A DNA stretch of 49,560 nt from Coemansia sp. RSA 922 (taxonomy: Eukaryota > Kickxellomycota > Kickxellomycetes > Kickxellales > Kickxellaceae), in NCBI GenBank assembly GCA_027577415.1, contig JANBQS010000036.1, positions 1-49,560 of the forward strand, written 5' to 3'. Shown here one piece after another: positions 9,654 to 20,200 of this stretch (positions within the stretch are counted from its first letter, which is position 1; each line of letters starts with the position of its first letter). The position numbers and the translations under genes are program-made. The notes under the pieces are model-generated. The model saw nothing but the letters and a program-made list of their open reading frames with translations, searched no databases and had not been told where the DNA came from.

Positions 9654-12600
9654 CTACACAGAAAAGGCATCTAGTGATTGCAACCCAGCACTACTGTTGC
9701 TGCCATCCATCTCTACTGCCGCTCGAAGCGTCACGATCTTGACATTGTCCTTGTCCTTGCCTTCGTGGACTACGAACTGGCCCTTGGCCAATACCACACG
9801 ACGCTCAGCGTCATCAAGTTGGTTGACAGCCATGTTGATGTTCCTCATCCGTGGCACTACTACGACTGGGATGCTTGCCTCGCTGTTGGCTGGCAGAGTA
9901 ACCAGAAGCTGTGTATCTGCAGCTAGTCGCTGGATGGCCACGAGTGATTGGGTTGCTGCGGGCGAAGAGCGTATATTCGGATTGTCGTCGATAGCGCCAC
10001 TAGGTGTAGCCTCGGACGCAGTTGTGGCTCTTGACCCCAACTCGGTTACCAAACCAAGAGTCTTGGGTGACTGAGTCGCAATGTCAGACTCCAACGCTCC
10101 AGCGCCACCCCTTAGCTTAGAGAGCTTGCTGGTGTATTTTTCTACCTTTTCCGGACGATTCTTGCGCACAGCGATCTTGAGTTTTTGCTCTAGCGCCTCG
10201 ATCTTCTCTTCAGTTTCGCGATCAAGTACCTTGGCAGACTGTGCCAAGGTAGTGACATCGGCCGGGAACAACGGATCCAACACGACATTGGTCTCAGAGG
10301 CATCGTCGTCAGCTACATGGCTTTCCGTCGCAGCTGCCAGCGTGTCTGGTATCGTCTCAACGAGCCCTGATGCTCCTTGCTCGCGACTCTGCTGTAGCTG
10401 CGTTTGCGACAGAGGCGTTGGCAGAGACTCCACTTGCATGTCCTTGATGGACTTTACAACAAACTGTCTCGTCTTCGCAGTCATGTTCTTGATGACAAGA
10501 AGCTGAGCCTCATCGCTGCGCTGTCCAATCTTGAGTACATGGCCCAGGCTGTTCGCTTCCAAGTGCTCTTCCTCGGTTGGTTTGCCAAATTCGAGCAACA
10601 GAGACTGGATGTAGAATTTGGACGGTCGCCTAACGATGGCCTTTAGCGTCGCTGTCTTGCCACCTTGCGGGTCCAGCACATTGGCGATGCTAATCTGCTC
10701 GCTGTAAGTGCCAGTTAGGGAGGGGGTGAAGACAAACACAATCTTCCGACTATCGAATCCCCGCACGACGCCATAGCGGTTGTTGTCGACAAACTGAATG
10801 TCCCCCGAGGCAATGGAGCCCGTCTTGCGAATGGCGTACATCAGCGGCGTTTCAGTGTGGTTCTTGATGACCAAGTACTTTCTGCTCGCCTCATCGACTT
10901 GCATGTTACCCACGTTGATGCTCTTTTGTCCGATCTCGAGCTCGGTTCGGCACAGCGACGCCTGCACCAAGAATCTACGCACGGGAAGCTGATACGAGTT
11001 GGTAAACACTGCCGCCGACTCGCTGCTCTCCGTAAATGGTAGCAAATCGCTTGGACGGTTGATAAGCCGAAAGTAGACATTGGCGTCAAACCGCGGCGAC
11101 ACAGCCTTGTCTGCAACGTCGGGGGCTTCAACAGGACACATCATGATAACCAGCGACCGGTCGCTGCCAGCAGCTAGCACCATGCGGCGCGGAGGACGCA
11201 AGAACCCCGATTCAACCAACAAGTCGATATATTTCCGAAGATCGACTTGCCTGCGCACATATTCGTCCTCAGCCTGCGGCGACGAGAACATGACGGGTGG
11301 CACCAAGTCCAAATTGTCCACTATTTCGCTTAAAAGCCGCCTGGCGCGCCCTAGGATCTCCAGAGTATCGACATCCTCGGGCGTATGAGCGCCAACACAT
11401 CCAGCGGGAGTCAGAGTCGTCGCCAACTCTGAGTAGGCTAGAGTGGGGTGTGCCAGTATAGAATCGGTACTCGCGGCTTGCGGCGTCGTAGCGCCTTCTT
11501 CGGTGTGTTTGTCGGAGAGTTGCCAAAGGCTGCTCTCTCGGATTCGCACGGCGCTGGACGCGTGCCTGGGTGCCGAGGCGACGTCCAAGTAGTCGACTGA
11601 CCGATAAGCCCCTACAGTGCGTCCTCGCGGCGAAAAGGGTACCAAGCACACATGGCCTTGCTCTACGGTCTTGTCGACAAACATATCCGGCTGCAATGCC
11701 ACCGCTAACTTGGAGTCGGTGGGGCCGTTAGAGCGAGCTAGCGAGTACGGGGCAATGGGTTCTGACAAAGATGCCAGAGCTTGTTCGGCTGCAAGTAAGG
11801 GGCCGCCAGAGTGCTCCTTGAAGCGCTCAATGTTGCTGTGGATGACTGCTTGGCGCTCGAGCAAGGGCAATCGTCGCGCAACCAGTCGAGCCTCCGGAGT
11901 AAGAGCGCCGTTCTTCAGTACAGGCACGATCTTATAGACGACAAGCATACCACTGCCATTATTTGCATCTGGCGGAGCGCCAATGTTGCTGCTATCGCTG
12001 ACAGAGGTCTCAATGGCAATTGGGCAGCGACATATGTTACGAAGGCTGATCATGCGCACAGTGCGAGAGTTGAGGGGCACAGCGCCAAAGTCGACAAAGT
12101 TCTGCTCGTTGTCCAGGACAAGCGTCTTGTAGAACAAGTTGTGGAAAGCCATCCGGCGCTGATCGACGTGGATGCTGCGAACTTCTACGACACTGTCGTT
12201 GAAGCGATTGTGTCTGTTGCACACGATAATCTGCTTGCGATAGCGGGGGTTGATGCGGCGTGGATATATGTCGACTCGGATCGTCTCTGACATGAGGGGC
12301 GGGATGACAACTGGGGTGCGAGTACAGTTGATGACCTTGGACTCGAGGCGGCACTGGACTGTGGCCTCAACGTGCGACAGGTTCTCCACTTGCAAGTACA
12401 TTGTCTTGAGCATGCCGACGTCTACGGTGCCAAAGTCAAGTAGAGCAGGCGTGACGCGTACATACGAGATACACATGTTTAGCGTACAAGGAAGCGACAA
12501 GCGTTCGACGCTTCGATCGGTAATAGAAGAGGAGCCCTTTGTGGCGAGAGGCGAGGGCGGCGACTGCTTGCTGCTGCCAGTTGGAGAGCTGCATTCGCAG

Positions 12601-14258
12601 AACAGAGTAAATGACTGGGTGTCAAACTGGCCGGCACTAAGCGAGGCAGTGGCGGTAGCGTTGCCAATTAGCGATAAAACCACAGTGCGCATTGAACCAG
12701 GTTTGATCAGGACCTCGTCAAAGAGAGCGGGCTGGGGACCATGCGAGGCAGCCAGGCGGTCCCGAGGCTGAAGACGCCGTCCGCTGTCTCTGGTATCCTG
12801 TGCAGGCGGATTTGACTCATGCCGAGTGGTGCTGGTAGACATGTGGTCAAGAGTCGGGTCTTGGTCCGAGGCTGCCATAGTTGCAATAGCGCCGCTCCGG
12901 TTGTCGCTTGCCAGCAAACTCTCACTGATGCTGTCGGCATCAGGACCGCCTTGCTGCTCTGACAAGTTGTCGTTCAATGGGAAGGCTTCGTCATTAGACT
13001 CTAGTAGTGGTATTGGCACGGCTTGGTCTCTACCAAGCCCCTCTGGCGGCTCTGTGCTTTGTTCGCTGACAGTGACAAGGCTCTGCTTGGCCTTGACGGC
13101 GGACCTCATAGTCAGGTTGCTCGTGTTGCCCTCAACGCGGAAGCGCATGACGACGGGAGTGTCACTGATATTTTTGAAAGTAATCTCACGGTTGTACCAC
13201 ACGCCACTGGTGCAGTTGCCAAAGTTTATGTCGGGGTCGCCAATGAGCTCGACGCGCTTGGGCTTTTGGCGCTGAGTGGATCGAGCTCGAAAGACCCAGT
13301 AGCGCTGGTTAGATGGGTCGTTGCTGTTTTCTACCAGAAAGCGACAGAGAAACTCACCAGCTGCTCGTGGCGTGTACCGAACAAAGATCTGCGTGGCAGC
13401 ACAGCCAGCGAGATGACCGCCACTCAGCGGGCGCATGTCGGCGTCCAGTAGCTGTAGCGAGGACAGCGACGTAGTGTCTGTTGTCTCTACCACGGTCATG
13501 GTCCAGTCCAAGCCAATCTCTGAAGCATTTCTGACGCGCAGCACACGCTCATAGGGCTTTCCGACCGCGCAGTCGTCGAGGTATATACGCGATGTCGGCG
13601 GATCCATCTCCAGCACTGATCGGCAAAAGCTGGAGCGCAACTGAACGCCATATGAGTCTGTATCTGCGGCCAAGGAGCCGCTATCAGCAGCAGCAGTTGC
13701 TTGAAATGCAATAGTCGCGTGGCTAGACACAAATCCAAAGTATGAGCCGCCTTCATCCCCTGCGCCAGATGTAGCAGCAGGCGTGGCCAACTCCGTCCCA
13801 AGCACTACTGGCGTACACCCCTCGACCAAAAGCACCAGCTCTACCGTCTCATGTGGTAGCAAGATAATCGAGCTTACGCCGTCTATTTGATTGAATACCT
13901 CGCAAAAGTCCTTCAGCGTTTCTGCCTTGCAGTGCAACGTAACCTCATCGTTGTTGCTGCTGCCAGCCTGCTGCTGTACCTCGACATACGCCTTCCGGCT
14001 AGCTGCAGACACAGAATCCCAGTTTGCGTTGTGTCGTTGAAACTTTAGTGCCCGAGCGGGAGTGGCAGAGAGCGCAATATCCAAGGTCCAGTCGGTCTTA
14101 TTGGTGACAGAGAAGGGAAGTAGCGTATGCAAGCCGTTGAGATAGATCCGGTCGAGATGCGTTAGAGCCGGAAGTCCACGTACAGAGAACCACCCGTTCG
14201 CCGAGCACTCGGCTAGGCTAAAGCTAGCTGGTTCAGAATTGGCGGTGTGACCAGCCAT
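9654..14258 (-). CDS. Large ASH/PapD-like repeat protein of unknown function
   Basis: A 1534-residue intron-free protein, reading from ATG 14258 (MAGHTAN). An upstream in-frame ATG would add a hydrophobic 30 residues that looks like leader sequence. At least six segments look like immunoglobulin-fold ASH (ASPM-SPD2-Hydin) or MSP/PapD-type repeats. Each begins with a D/N-F-G or V-G-like turn and continues with a strand ending near an asparagine. They lie near residues 225 (IYLDDCAVGKPYERVLRVRN), 343 (INFGNCTSGVWYNREITFKN), 605 (LLDFGTVDVG), 719 (FVDFGAVPLN), 1113 (INVGNMQVD) and 1217 (LLLEFGKPT). A disordered Ser-rich linker sits near 410-520 and a short basic coiled coil near 1344-1380. No catalytic motif or membrane segment is evident. 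Such repeats occur in ciliary, centrosomal and trafficking proteins; no function can be assigned here. Confidence 0.7.
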   Translation of the reverse strand: MAGHTANSEPASFSLAECSANGWFSVRGLPALTHLDRIYLNGLHTLLPFSVTNKTDWTLDIALSATPARALKFQRHNANWDSVSAASRKAYVEVQQQAGSSNNDEVTLHCKAETLKDFCEVFNQIDGVSSIILLPHETVELVLLVEGCTPVVLGTELATPAATSGAGDEGGSYFGFVSSHATIAFQATAAADSGSLAADTDSYGVQLRSSFCRSVLEMDPPTSRIYLDDCAVGKPYERVLRVRNASEIGLDWTMTVVETTDTTSLSSLQLLDADMRPLSGGHLAGCAATQIFVRYTPRAAGEFLCRFLVENSNDPSNQRYWVFRARSTQRQKPKRVELIGDPDINFGNCTSGVWYNREITFKNISDTPVVMRFRVEGNTSNLTMRSAVKAKQSLVTVSEQSTEPPEGLGRDQAVPIPLLESNDEAFPLNDNLSEQQGGPDADSISESLLASDNRSGAIATMAASDQDPTLDHMSTSTTRHESNPPAQDTRDSGRRLQPRDRLAASHGPQPALFDEVLIKPGSMRTVVLSLIGNATATASLSAGQFDTQSFTLFCECSSPTGSSKQSPPSPLATKGSSSITDRSVERLSLPCTLNMCISYVRVTPALLDFGTVDVGMLKTMYLQVENLSHVEATVQCRLESKVINCTRTPVVIPPLMSETIRVDIYPRRINPRYRKQIIVCNRHNRFNDSVVEVRSIHVDQRRMAFHNLFYKTLVLDNEQNFVDFGAVPLNSRTVRMISLRNICRCPIAIETSVSDSSNIGAPPDANNGSGMLVVYKIVPVLKNGALTPEARLVARRLPLLERQAVIHSNIERFKEHSGGPLLAAEQALASLSEPIAPYSLARSNGPTDSKLAVALQPDMFVDKTVEQGHVCLVPFSPRGRTVGAYRSVDYLDVASAPRHASSAVRIRESSLWQLSDKHTEEGATTPQAASTDSILAHPTLAYSELATTLTPAGCVGAHTPEDVDTLEILGRARRLLSEIVDNLDLVPPVMFSSPQAEDEYVRRQVDLRKYIDLLVESGFLRPPRRMVLAAGSDRSLVIMMCPVEAPDVADKAVSPRFDANVYFRLINRPSDLLPFTESSESAAVFTNSYQLPVRRFLVQASLCRTELEIGQKSINVGNMQVDEASRKYLVIKNHTETPLMYAIRKTGSIASGDIQFVDNNRYGVVRGFDSRKIVFVFTPSLTGTYSEQISIANVLDPQGGKTATLKAIVRRPSKFYIQSLLLEFGKPTEEEHLEANSLGHVLKIGQRSDEAQLLVIKNMTAKTRQFVVKSIKDMQVESLPTPLSQTQLQQSREQGASGLVETIPDTLAAATESHVADDDASETNVVLDPLFPADVTTLAQSAKVLDRETEEKIEALEQKLKIAVRKNRPEKVEKYTSKLSKLRGGAGALESDIATQSPKTLGLVTELGSRATTASEATPSGAIDDNPNIRSSPAATQSLVAIQRLAADTQLLVTLPANSEASIPVVVVPRMRNINMAVNQLDDAERRVVLAKGQFVVHEGKDKDNVKIVTLRAAVEMDGSNSSAGLQSLDAFSV

Positions 14259-14537
14259 TGTAGCGAGCACACACACACACACGTCGAGAGAGAGACTGGT
14301 AATTAGACGTAAAAAAATAATAGGAGACAAATATGTTTGTGTAGTCAAAAGACGTGATCTCCAACGTGCACAAGTAAAAAAAAAAACGTAATCAGCACTC
14401 GCCCTGCACGTGACATTGAAGGGATGCTAACTTTACAACAGGCCTGCCTGTCTGATGTTTGCTCTTTCTAACCTCTAGGCACCTCTTCATTTAATTTTCA
14501 CTCCAAACGATAACTCTAGCTTCCTTTTTTTATTCCT
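14259..14537. promoter_or_regulatory. Divergent promoter between ASH-repeat gene and HOOK
   Basis: A 279 bp shared upstream region. It contains a (CA)n run at about 14267-14282, AT-rich stretches and one E-box, CACGTG, at 14407-14412 in the context GCACGTGAC. A pyrimidine-rich tract leads into the HOOK start codon. Confidence 0.4.
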
Positions 14538-17127
14538 ATGAGCCAAGAAGACATTGCCATGGGCTTTGTCCATTGGGTGCGTTTATCCGAGTTGTCTTTG
14601 CCTGAGCTCCGAGCTTCAAGGCCCTCAAGAGTACTAAAGCCTATATGCCTTCTATTACTGTATACTGTATGTGGTGTAGGTCGGGACGTTTGGTTCCTTG
14701 AGCAAACGAGTCTCTAATCTCAGCGACCTGACCGATGGAATTGCTCTGTTTGAAATATGCGCGGAAATGTAAGAGTGACGCCACACTTTGGCAGCGTGCC
14801 ACTTGCAGCCATTTTTTTTATACATACTCAACTATTTACGTTTTCAACACTCTGGCACTTGTAGCGACCGGCAGTGGTTCAAGTCGATTCGATCGGCGGA
14901 CATTGGCGACAACTGGGTGTTAAAGATGAACAACCTGAAGAAGCTGTACAAACTGGTTACGCGATACTATGAGGAAGTGCTTGGCTATCCGACGTCTAAT
15001 CTGGCCGAACCAAACCTGGCAGCGATTGCCAAGAACGAGGAGGCGGACGAGCTATTGAAGCTTTGTCACTTGATCCTCACACTTGCCGTCCAGTGTGAGA
15101 GAAACCAGGTTTACATTGGCAAGATCATGTCACTGGGCGAGGAGGACCAGCGCAGTCTCATGGTGTCTATTGAATCAGTGCTGGCGCAGTTGGGCAGCGC
15201 TGAGCCTGACGGCGAGGCGGACGGGCATGACATAGACATGGATGACGCCTCGCGCAGCAGCGATGGAGCTGATCCGGTTGCTAGGCTTCAGGCCGAGCTA
15301 ATGAAGTCCTACGCCGAAAAGGACGAGCTGGAAAAGTCGGCGCATGAGTTAACTGTCGAGCACAGACAGGTCCAAAATAAGTACGAGGAGCTGCTGGTGC
15401 TCAACGAGGAGCTCAAGATGCGCATGGACGATCTGGAAAAGTCGATGGCCAAAGCCGACAAGTCTGGACGGGCCGACTTTCTGCTACGTGCGGAGATTGA
15501 GAATCTCAAGCACGACTTGGAAAAGGCGGATATTCGCAGCCAGGAAGCCGAAAAGATTCATAGGGAGCAGACGGCGACGATCTCTGACTTGTCTCGAAAG
15601 TTGGGCGAGACGGCCGACGCCAAGGACGAGGCGGTCCGGCTGCGCGACCAGCTACAAGAGTACAAGCATGCGGCGGAAAGGCTGGCAAAGTCGGAGCATG
15701 TCATTGAAAAGTACAAGAAAAAGCTCGAGGAGAGTACAGACTTGAGACGGCAAGTGCGGCTTCTCGAGGAGCAGCTGGCGCAGGCGCAGGACCGCTCACA
15801 GCAGATCGAGGACGAGTTCCGGCGGGTAGCGCAGCGACGCCCAGCCATGGACAACTACAGAGACGAGTATGCGCAGCTGGAGGCCCGGCACAATCAGGCA
15901 ACCAGCGAGCTAGCACTGGCTGCTGAACAACTGCGCAAGCTGGAGGACGAGAAGGAGCGGCTACACCAGGATAAGCAACGCGACCAGGAGCTGATTCTGT
16001 CACTGGAAGAGTCGCTTCGTGAGCTTGAACTTCACGGAGCTGGCGGAGCTGCTCAAGTAAGCGGAACCACGCTTGAGTCCGGGTTGGCGTCAGCAATGGA
16101 GGGCGACGACAGAACAGCACTTTTGGCCAAGATCGCCAGGCTTGAGCGCGAGCTTGGCGAAGCCAGGAGCGGCACAACGCAGGCATCTTCAACCAGTGCT
16201 ACAGACTTTTTGGAGGAAATCGCCGACACGGCCAGCCGCGAGAGGGATGACGCGGTTAGAGAGCTGCGGCAGGAGCAAGAGCTGCGCAAACGACTGGAAG
16301 AGGACGTGGCTGCTTACTCGGAGCGGCTTGTGGCATCGTCGGCCGACGTCAGCAATGCCCATTCGCAGCTTGCTCAGGCAAAGGAGGAGCTAGAGAGAGC
16401 ACGCGCATCATCGATTGCTAACGAGCAAGAGCGAAAGGCGGCCTGCGAGGCGGCCAACTTGCGCAAGGAGAACTCGTCCCTGGAGGGTTGGTACGCCGAG
16501 ACGCACGAGCAAAGCAAGGAATTCAAGGCCGAGATTGACCGGCTGTCTGCGGAGAACAACCGGCTGACACAGCGGTTGTCAGCACTACAAGAGGAAGCCA
16601 CTCGGCTCGACGTCAGCAAGCGGGAGGCCGAGGCCAACAACAAGCATTTGGGTCTCATGCTGGAGCGGCAAAAGGCAGTCCAGTTCTCGCCGTCCGACAT
16701 TGATCGGCTGCAGAAGGAGCTGGTCAAATCGCGTGACGAGGTACACGCGTTGCAAGTAAGCTTGAAGCGCACCAAGGACCACTGCATCCAGCTCGACCAA
16801 AAGCTTGAGCAAACGCGGCGCGACGGGACGGCGCCGCAAGAGAACTACCGCGAGGTGATCCTGTCGCTGCAGTCGCAGCTGGCCATGAAGGACGAGCAGC
16901 TAGACAGCATGAGCGCCATGCTGCGCGAGCAGAATACCGTGCACTTGCTAGAGTCACGTACCATGGCCTCGGCGTGGTTCAACTTGCAGCGTCAGCTAGA
17001 GCGGCAGAGCGGCTTTGGGCACAGCAGCGGCATGGGCTCTGCGGCCTCGTCGTCTCGCCAAGGCGCCGCACCGGCCTCCTGGCTTGGACAGCAGCGCGTC
17101 ACTCTAGACATGCAGCTTACGGGCTAG
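14538..17127 (+). CDS. HOOK: Hook family dynein cargo adaptor
   Basis: A 796-residue microtubule-motor adaptor. Hook proteins link dynein-dynactin to early endosomes through an FTS/FHIP complex in filamentous fungi. Three exons are needed to restore the N-terminal Hook domain: 14538-14576 (MSQEDIAMGFVHW), 14680-14768 and 14865-17127. The introns are 103 bases (GTGCGT donor) and 96 bases (GTAAGA donor). The spliced N-terminus gives a calponin-homology-like Hook domain with LSDLTDGIALFEICAEID and DIGDNWVLKMNNLKKL, ending with IMSLGEEDQRSLM near residue 125. The equivalent helix in Hook proteins contacts the dynein light intermediate chain. From about residue 165 to 770 the protein is long heptad-type coiled coil rich in Glu, Lys, Arg and Leu, with a small non-coiled tail. 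It converges on SKI2 with 80 bp between stops. Confidence 0.92.
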
Positions 17128-17207
17128 AAACACACACACTTATTACTACCAACAGTTTAATTCTAACAAAAAAAGTATGGCAAAGGTGCAAACACATCGG
17201 CTTGGTT

Positions 17208-20200
17208 CTAAAAGTATAGCGAGGCTGCAAACACTATGTCACGGCGGATCAGCTCACTTGCGGCTTGGAGCTTGAGCCTGAGCTCAGCATCGCCAACAAG
17301 CACGGCGGCCGAAATCACGTTCTTTAGCACATCAGCAATTCGCACGATGCAGCGGACTATTATGCCTTCTTGCGTCTCGGTCAGGCCGGTGATGTTCAGG
17401 AAGGACAGTCCGCGCGCCCACTCGTAGGCCACTTCCATGAGGCCAAACCTGAACTCGCGCACGTACTCTTCTACGCTGAGGGGCAGGCCGTATGCCACTT
17501 GTATCGAGCCAACGTGGCGAGCAGCCTCGAGCACGCGGTCACGTCCGGCGCGAAGATTGGGCGGGAGCCGCTCCATGAGGTCGGTGGGCTCGTTCTTTTC
17601 AGTGCACACAAAGGCCGACAAGAGCGCGACGATTTCCTCGGGCTCAAACTGCGCCAGCGTGTTGTCCAAGATAAGCTCGGTGAGCACAAGTTCGTCGGCA
17701 GAGTTCATCTCACAGGCCACGCGGCCCTTGAGCTGGACGTTGCCCATCTCGTCCACGTATCCCATGTCCTTGAGCACGTCCAGGCGCAGCTTGTAGTCGG
17801 GCAAAAGATTCAGGTTCTGATCCGAGAGCTGCATAGTCAGCTCGTCCAGCTCTGACTGCAGCGCCGCTCGCCGGTGGGTGGCAAGATAGTGATCGGCTAG
17901 GTCAGGACAAGCGCGGCACTGGAATCCGCCTGCGCTCTCAGTCAGCCGTGCTCGCTCGTGGACCAGCTCCTGATACTCTAAAACGCGAATCTTTTGCCAG
18001 GGATACTCTATGTCTAGTGGTCGCTCAGCTAGGGCATCTAGCGAGCTGCGAATGGCAATGGCCAGCGACGAGGGCACGCTCGTCGGTGCCCGCTGGCCAA
18101 CCGAGTGCTTGACGGCGCTCAGCGGTCCGAGCTTGACCACCCCATCCAAAAGAACCATGATGGAGGCAGTCGGGACGGCCCGGCACACATAGCCCAGGTC
18201 GGTCTGGTTGAGGCTGGCGACAACTGCTGAGAGATTCGTGGCTGGGTATGGAGGCACATTGGCCAGCGTGTCCTCGGCAGCACTGGGCGGATTTAAAACA
18301 ATGCAAGAAAACAGCGAGCCATCTGTCGCGAGCTTGCTGACGATGACGCCAAGCACAGCGTGCGGGTAAAAGGACACGAGCACCAGCCGTCCCGAGCAAA
18401 AGGCTTGAGCAGCACGCGCTGTGCCAGCATCGGCAAGGGATCGATGAGCGGCCTTCGTGTGCAGACGAGCAGTTAGCCGCTGCACTGAGCTGGAGACCCG
18501 GTAGTAGCTTGCTAAGTCGTCCTCGCATATTGCGCACCCTAGGCTGGGGTAGCTGGCGAGCTGATTTTTGGCCTTTAGCAAGCGCTGGGCCTGCTCGGGC
18601 GCCTGGCCTTGCGAGTCGTTCTCGCCAAAGCTGCGCTTGATGACCTCCTCCACGCGCAGCTGCTTGGCGCGCAGCAGGTTGAGAATCATGGTGTAGGTCA
18701 GGCGGAACTGGGATTGGAGCTTTGTTGCCGCCCCCAGGAGCATGGTGTGAAGCGTGCCCGTGTCTGGCACTTCGCTCGCCGCGTTGATGATGACGACGCC
18801 CGTGTCGTCCAGGCCGCGGCGGCCAGCACGGCCAGCCATCTGAGTGTACTCGCCCGGCAGCAGATCGCGGAACGACCTGCCATCGTGCTTCTTGATGGAC
18901 GAGAACACGACGCACTTGGCAGGCATGTTGACGCCCATGGCGAATGTCTCGGTGGCAAACAGGAGGCTGATCAGCCCGCGCGAGAACAAAAGCTCCACAA
19001 TCTCCTTGATGATCGGCAGCTGGCCCGAGTGGTGCACGCCGATTCCGCGCTTGAGCAGCGTGCGCATGACCAGCACTTGGGGCAGCGTGCGGTCCTCGGG
19101 CCGCAGCCGCTTCAGACAGCGCTCGACAAACATGTGCACCTCGCTGCGCCTGCTGTCGTTGAGAAAGTCGAGATTCCGCAGCGAGTTGGCATACTCCTCG
19201 CACCTTTTGCGCGAGAACGTGAAGATGACGGCTGGCAGAAGACCCTGCTTGCGCAGCATGCCCGCCAAGTGCACCCAAAGCGTCGTGCCTTGCCGCTCGG
19301 CCGTGTGGCGCGTAGTCATTTTGGCCAGCGTGTGGCTGGCCGCTGCCCCTCGCGCCCCTCGGCCTCGGCCGCCGCTGCCGCCTGCCTGAGACCCATGCGC
19401 GGGCGCCTTGGTGACGGCCGTGTAAGCGTCTCGCCAGCTCGTGCTGCTAAATTCGCCTGCCTTGTCGACGATCTTCATCATCTCCTGGTCGCTGACTTGG
19501 TTGCGTCCGACGTAGAGGTAGTGCTCGAGAGGCACGGGCCGCCGAGACGTGTTGATGACGTAGATGTCGCGCTTCTTTGTCCGCCCGACCCACTCGGCAA
19601 ACTCCTTTGTGTTGGGCACCGTGGCCGAGAGCAAGATGATGGACACGTGCCTGGGAAGCATAATGATAACCTCCTCCCACACCACCCCGCGCTCCAGGTC
19701 GTTGATGTAGTGGCACTCGTCAAACACCACAAACTCGACATCGCGCAGCACGTCGGCGCCGCGGTAAAGCATGTTCTTAAGCACCTCGGTCGTCATGATC
19801 AGGCACGGCGCCTCGGGCCGGATCTTCACGTCGCCAGTCAGAATGCCGACATTGTCTTCGCCAAACGCCCGCGTAAAGTCGTTGAACTTTTGGTTCGACA
19901 GCGCCTTGATAGGCGACGTGTAAATGGTCTTGGTCATGTGCATCTGCGACAACGCAACCGCGTACTCTGCCACCACCGTCTTGCCAGCAGAGGTGTGAGC
20001 CGCTACAAACACCGAGTCTCCGCGCTCAATGTGGAACACCGCCCGCTTTTGAAACACGTCGAGCTCGAACGGAAACTCTCTGGCGAGTTTGGGCACCAGT
20101 CGGTAAAAGTTTGAAAACCCAGCCTTGACGTCGATTACGTGCGCCCACTCCTTCTTGACTGTCTCCTCCGCCAGCACCGTGCGAGCTCTCTGCGCCTGGT

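Noticed and set aside
18609..20114. A 501-codon open frame on the plus strand
   Set aside because: It is antisense to the SKI2 helicase core. Its composition is that of a codon-bias shadow and no domain is recognisable.
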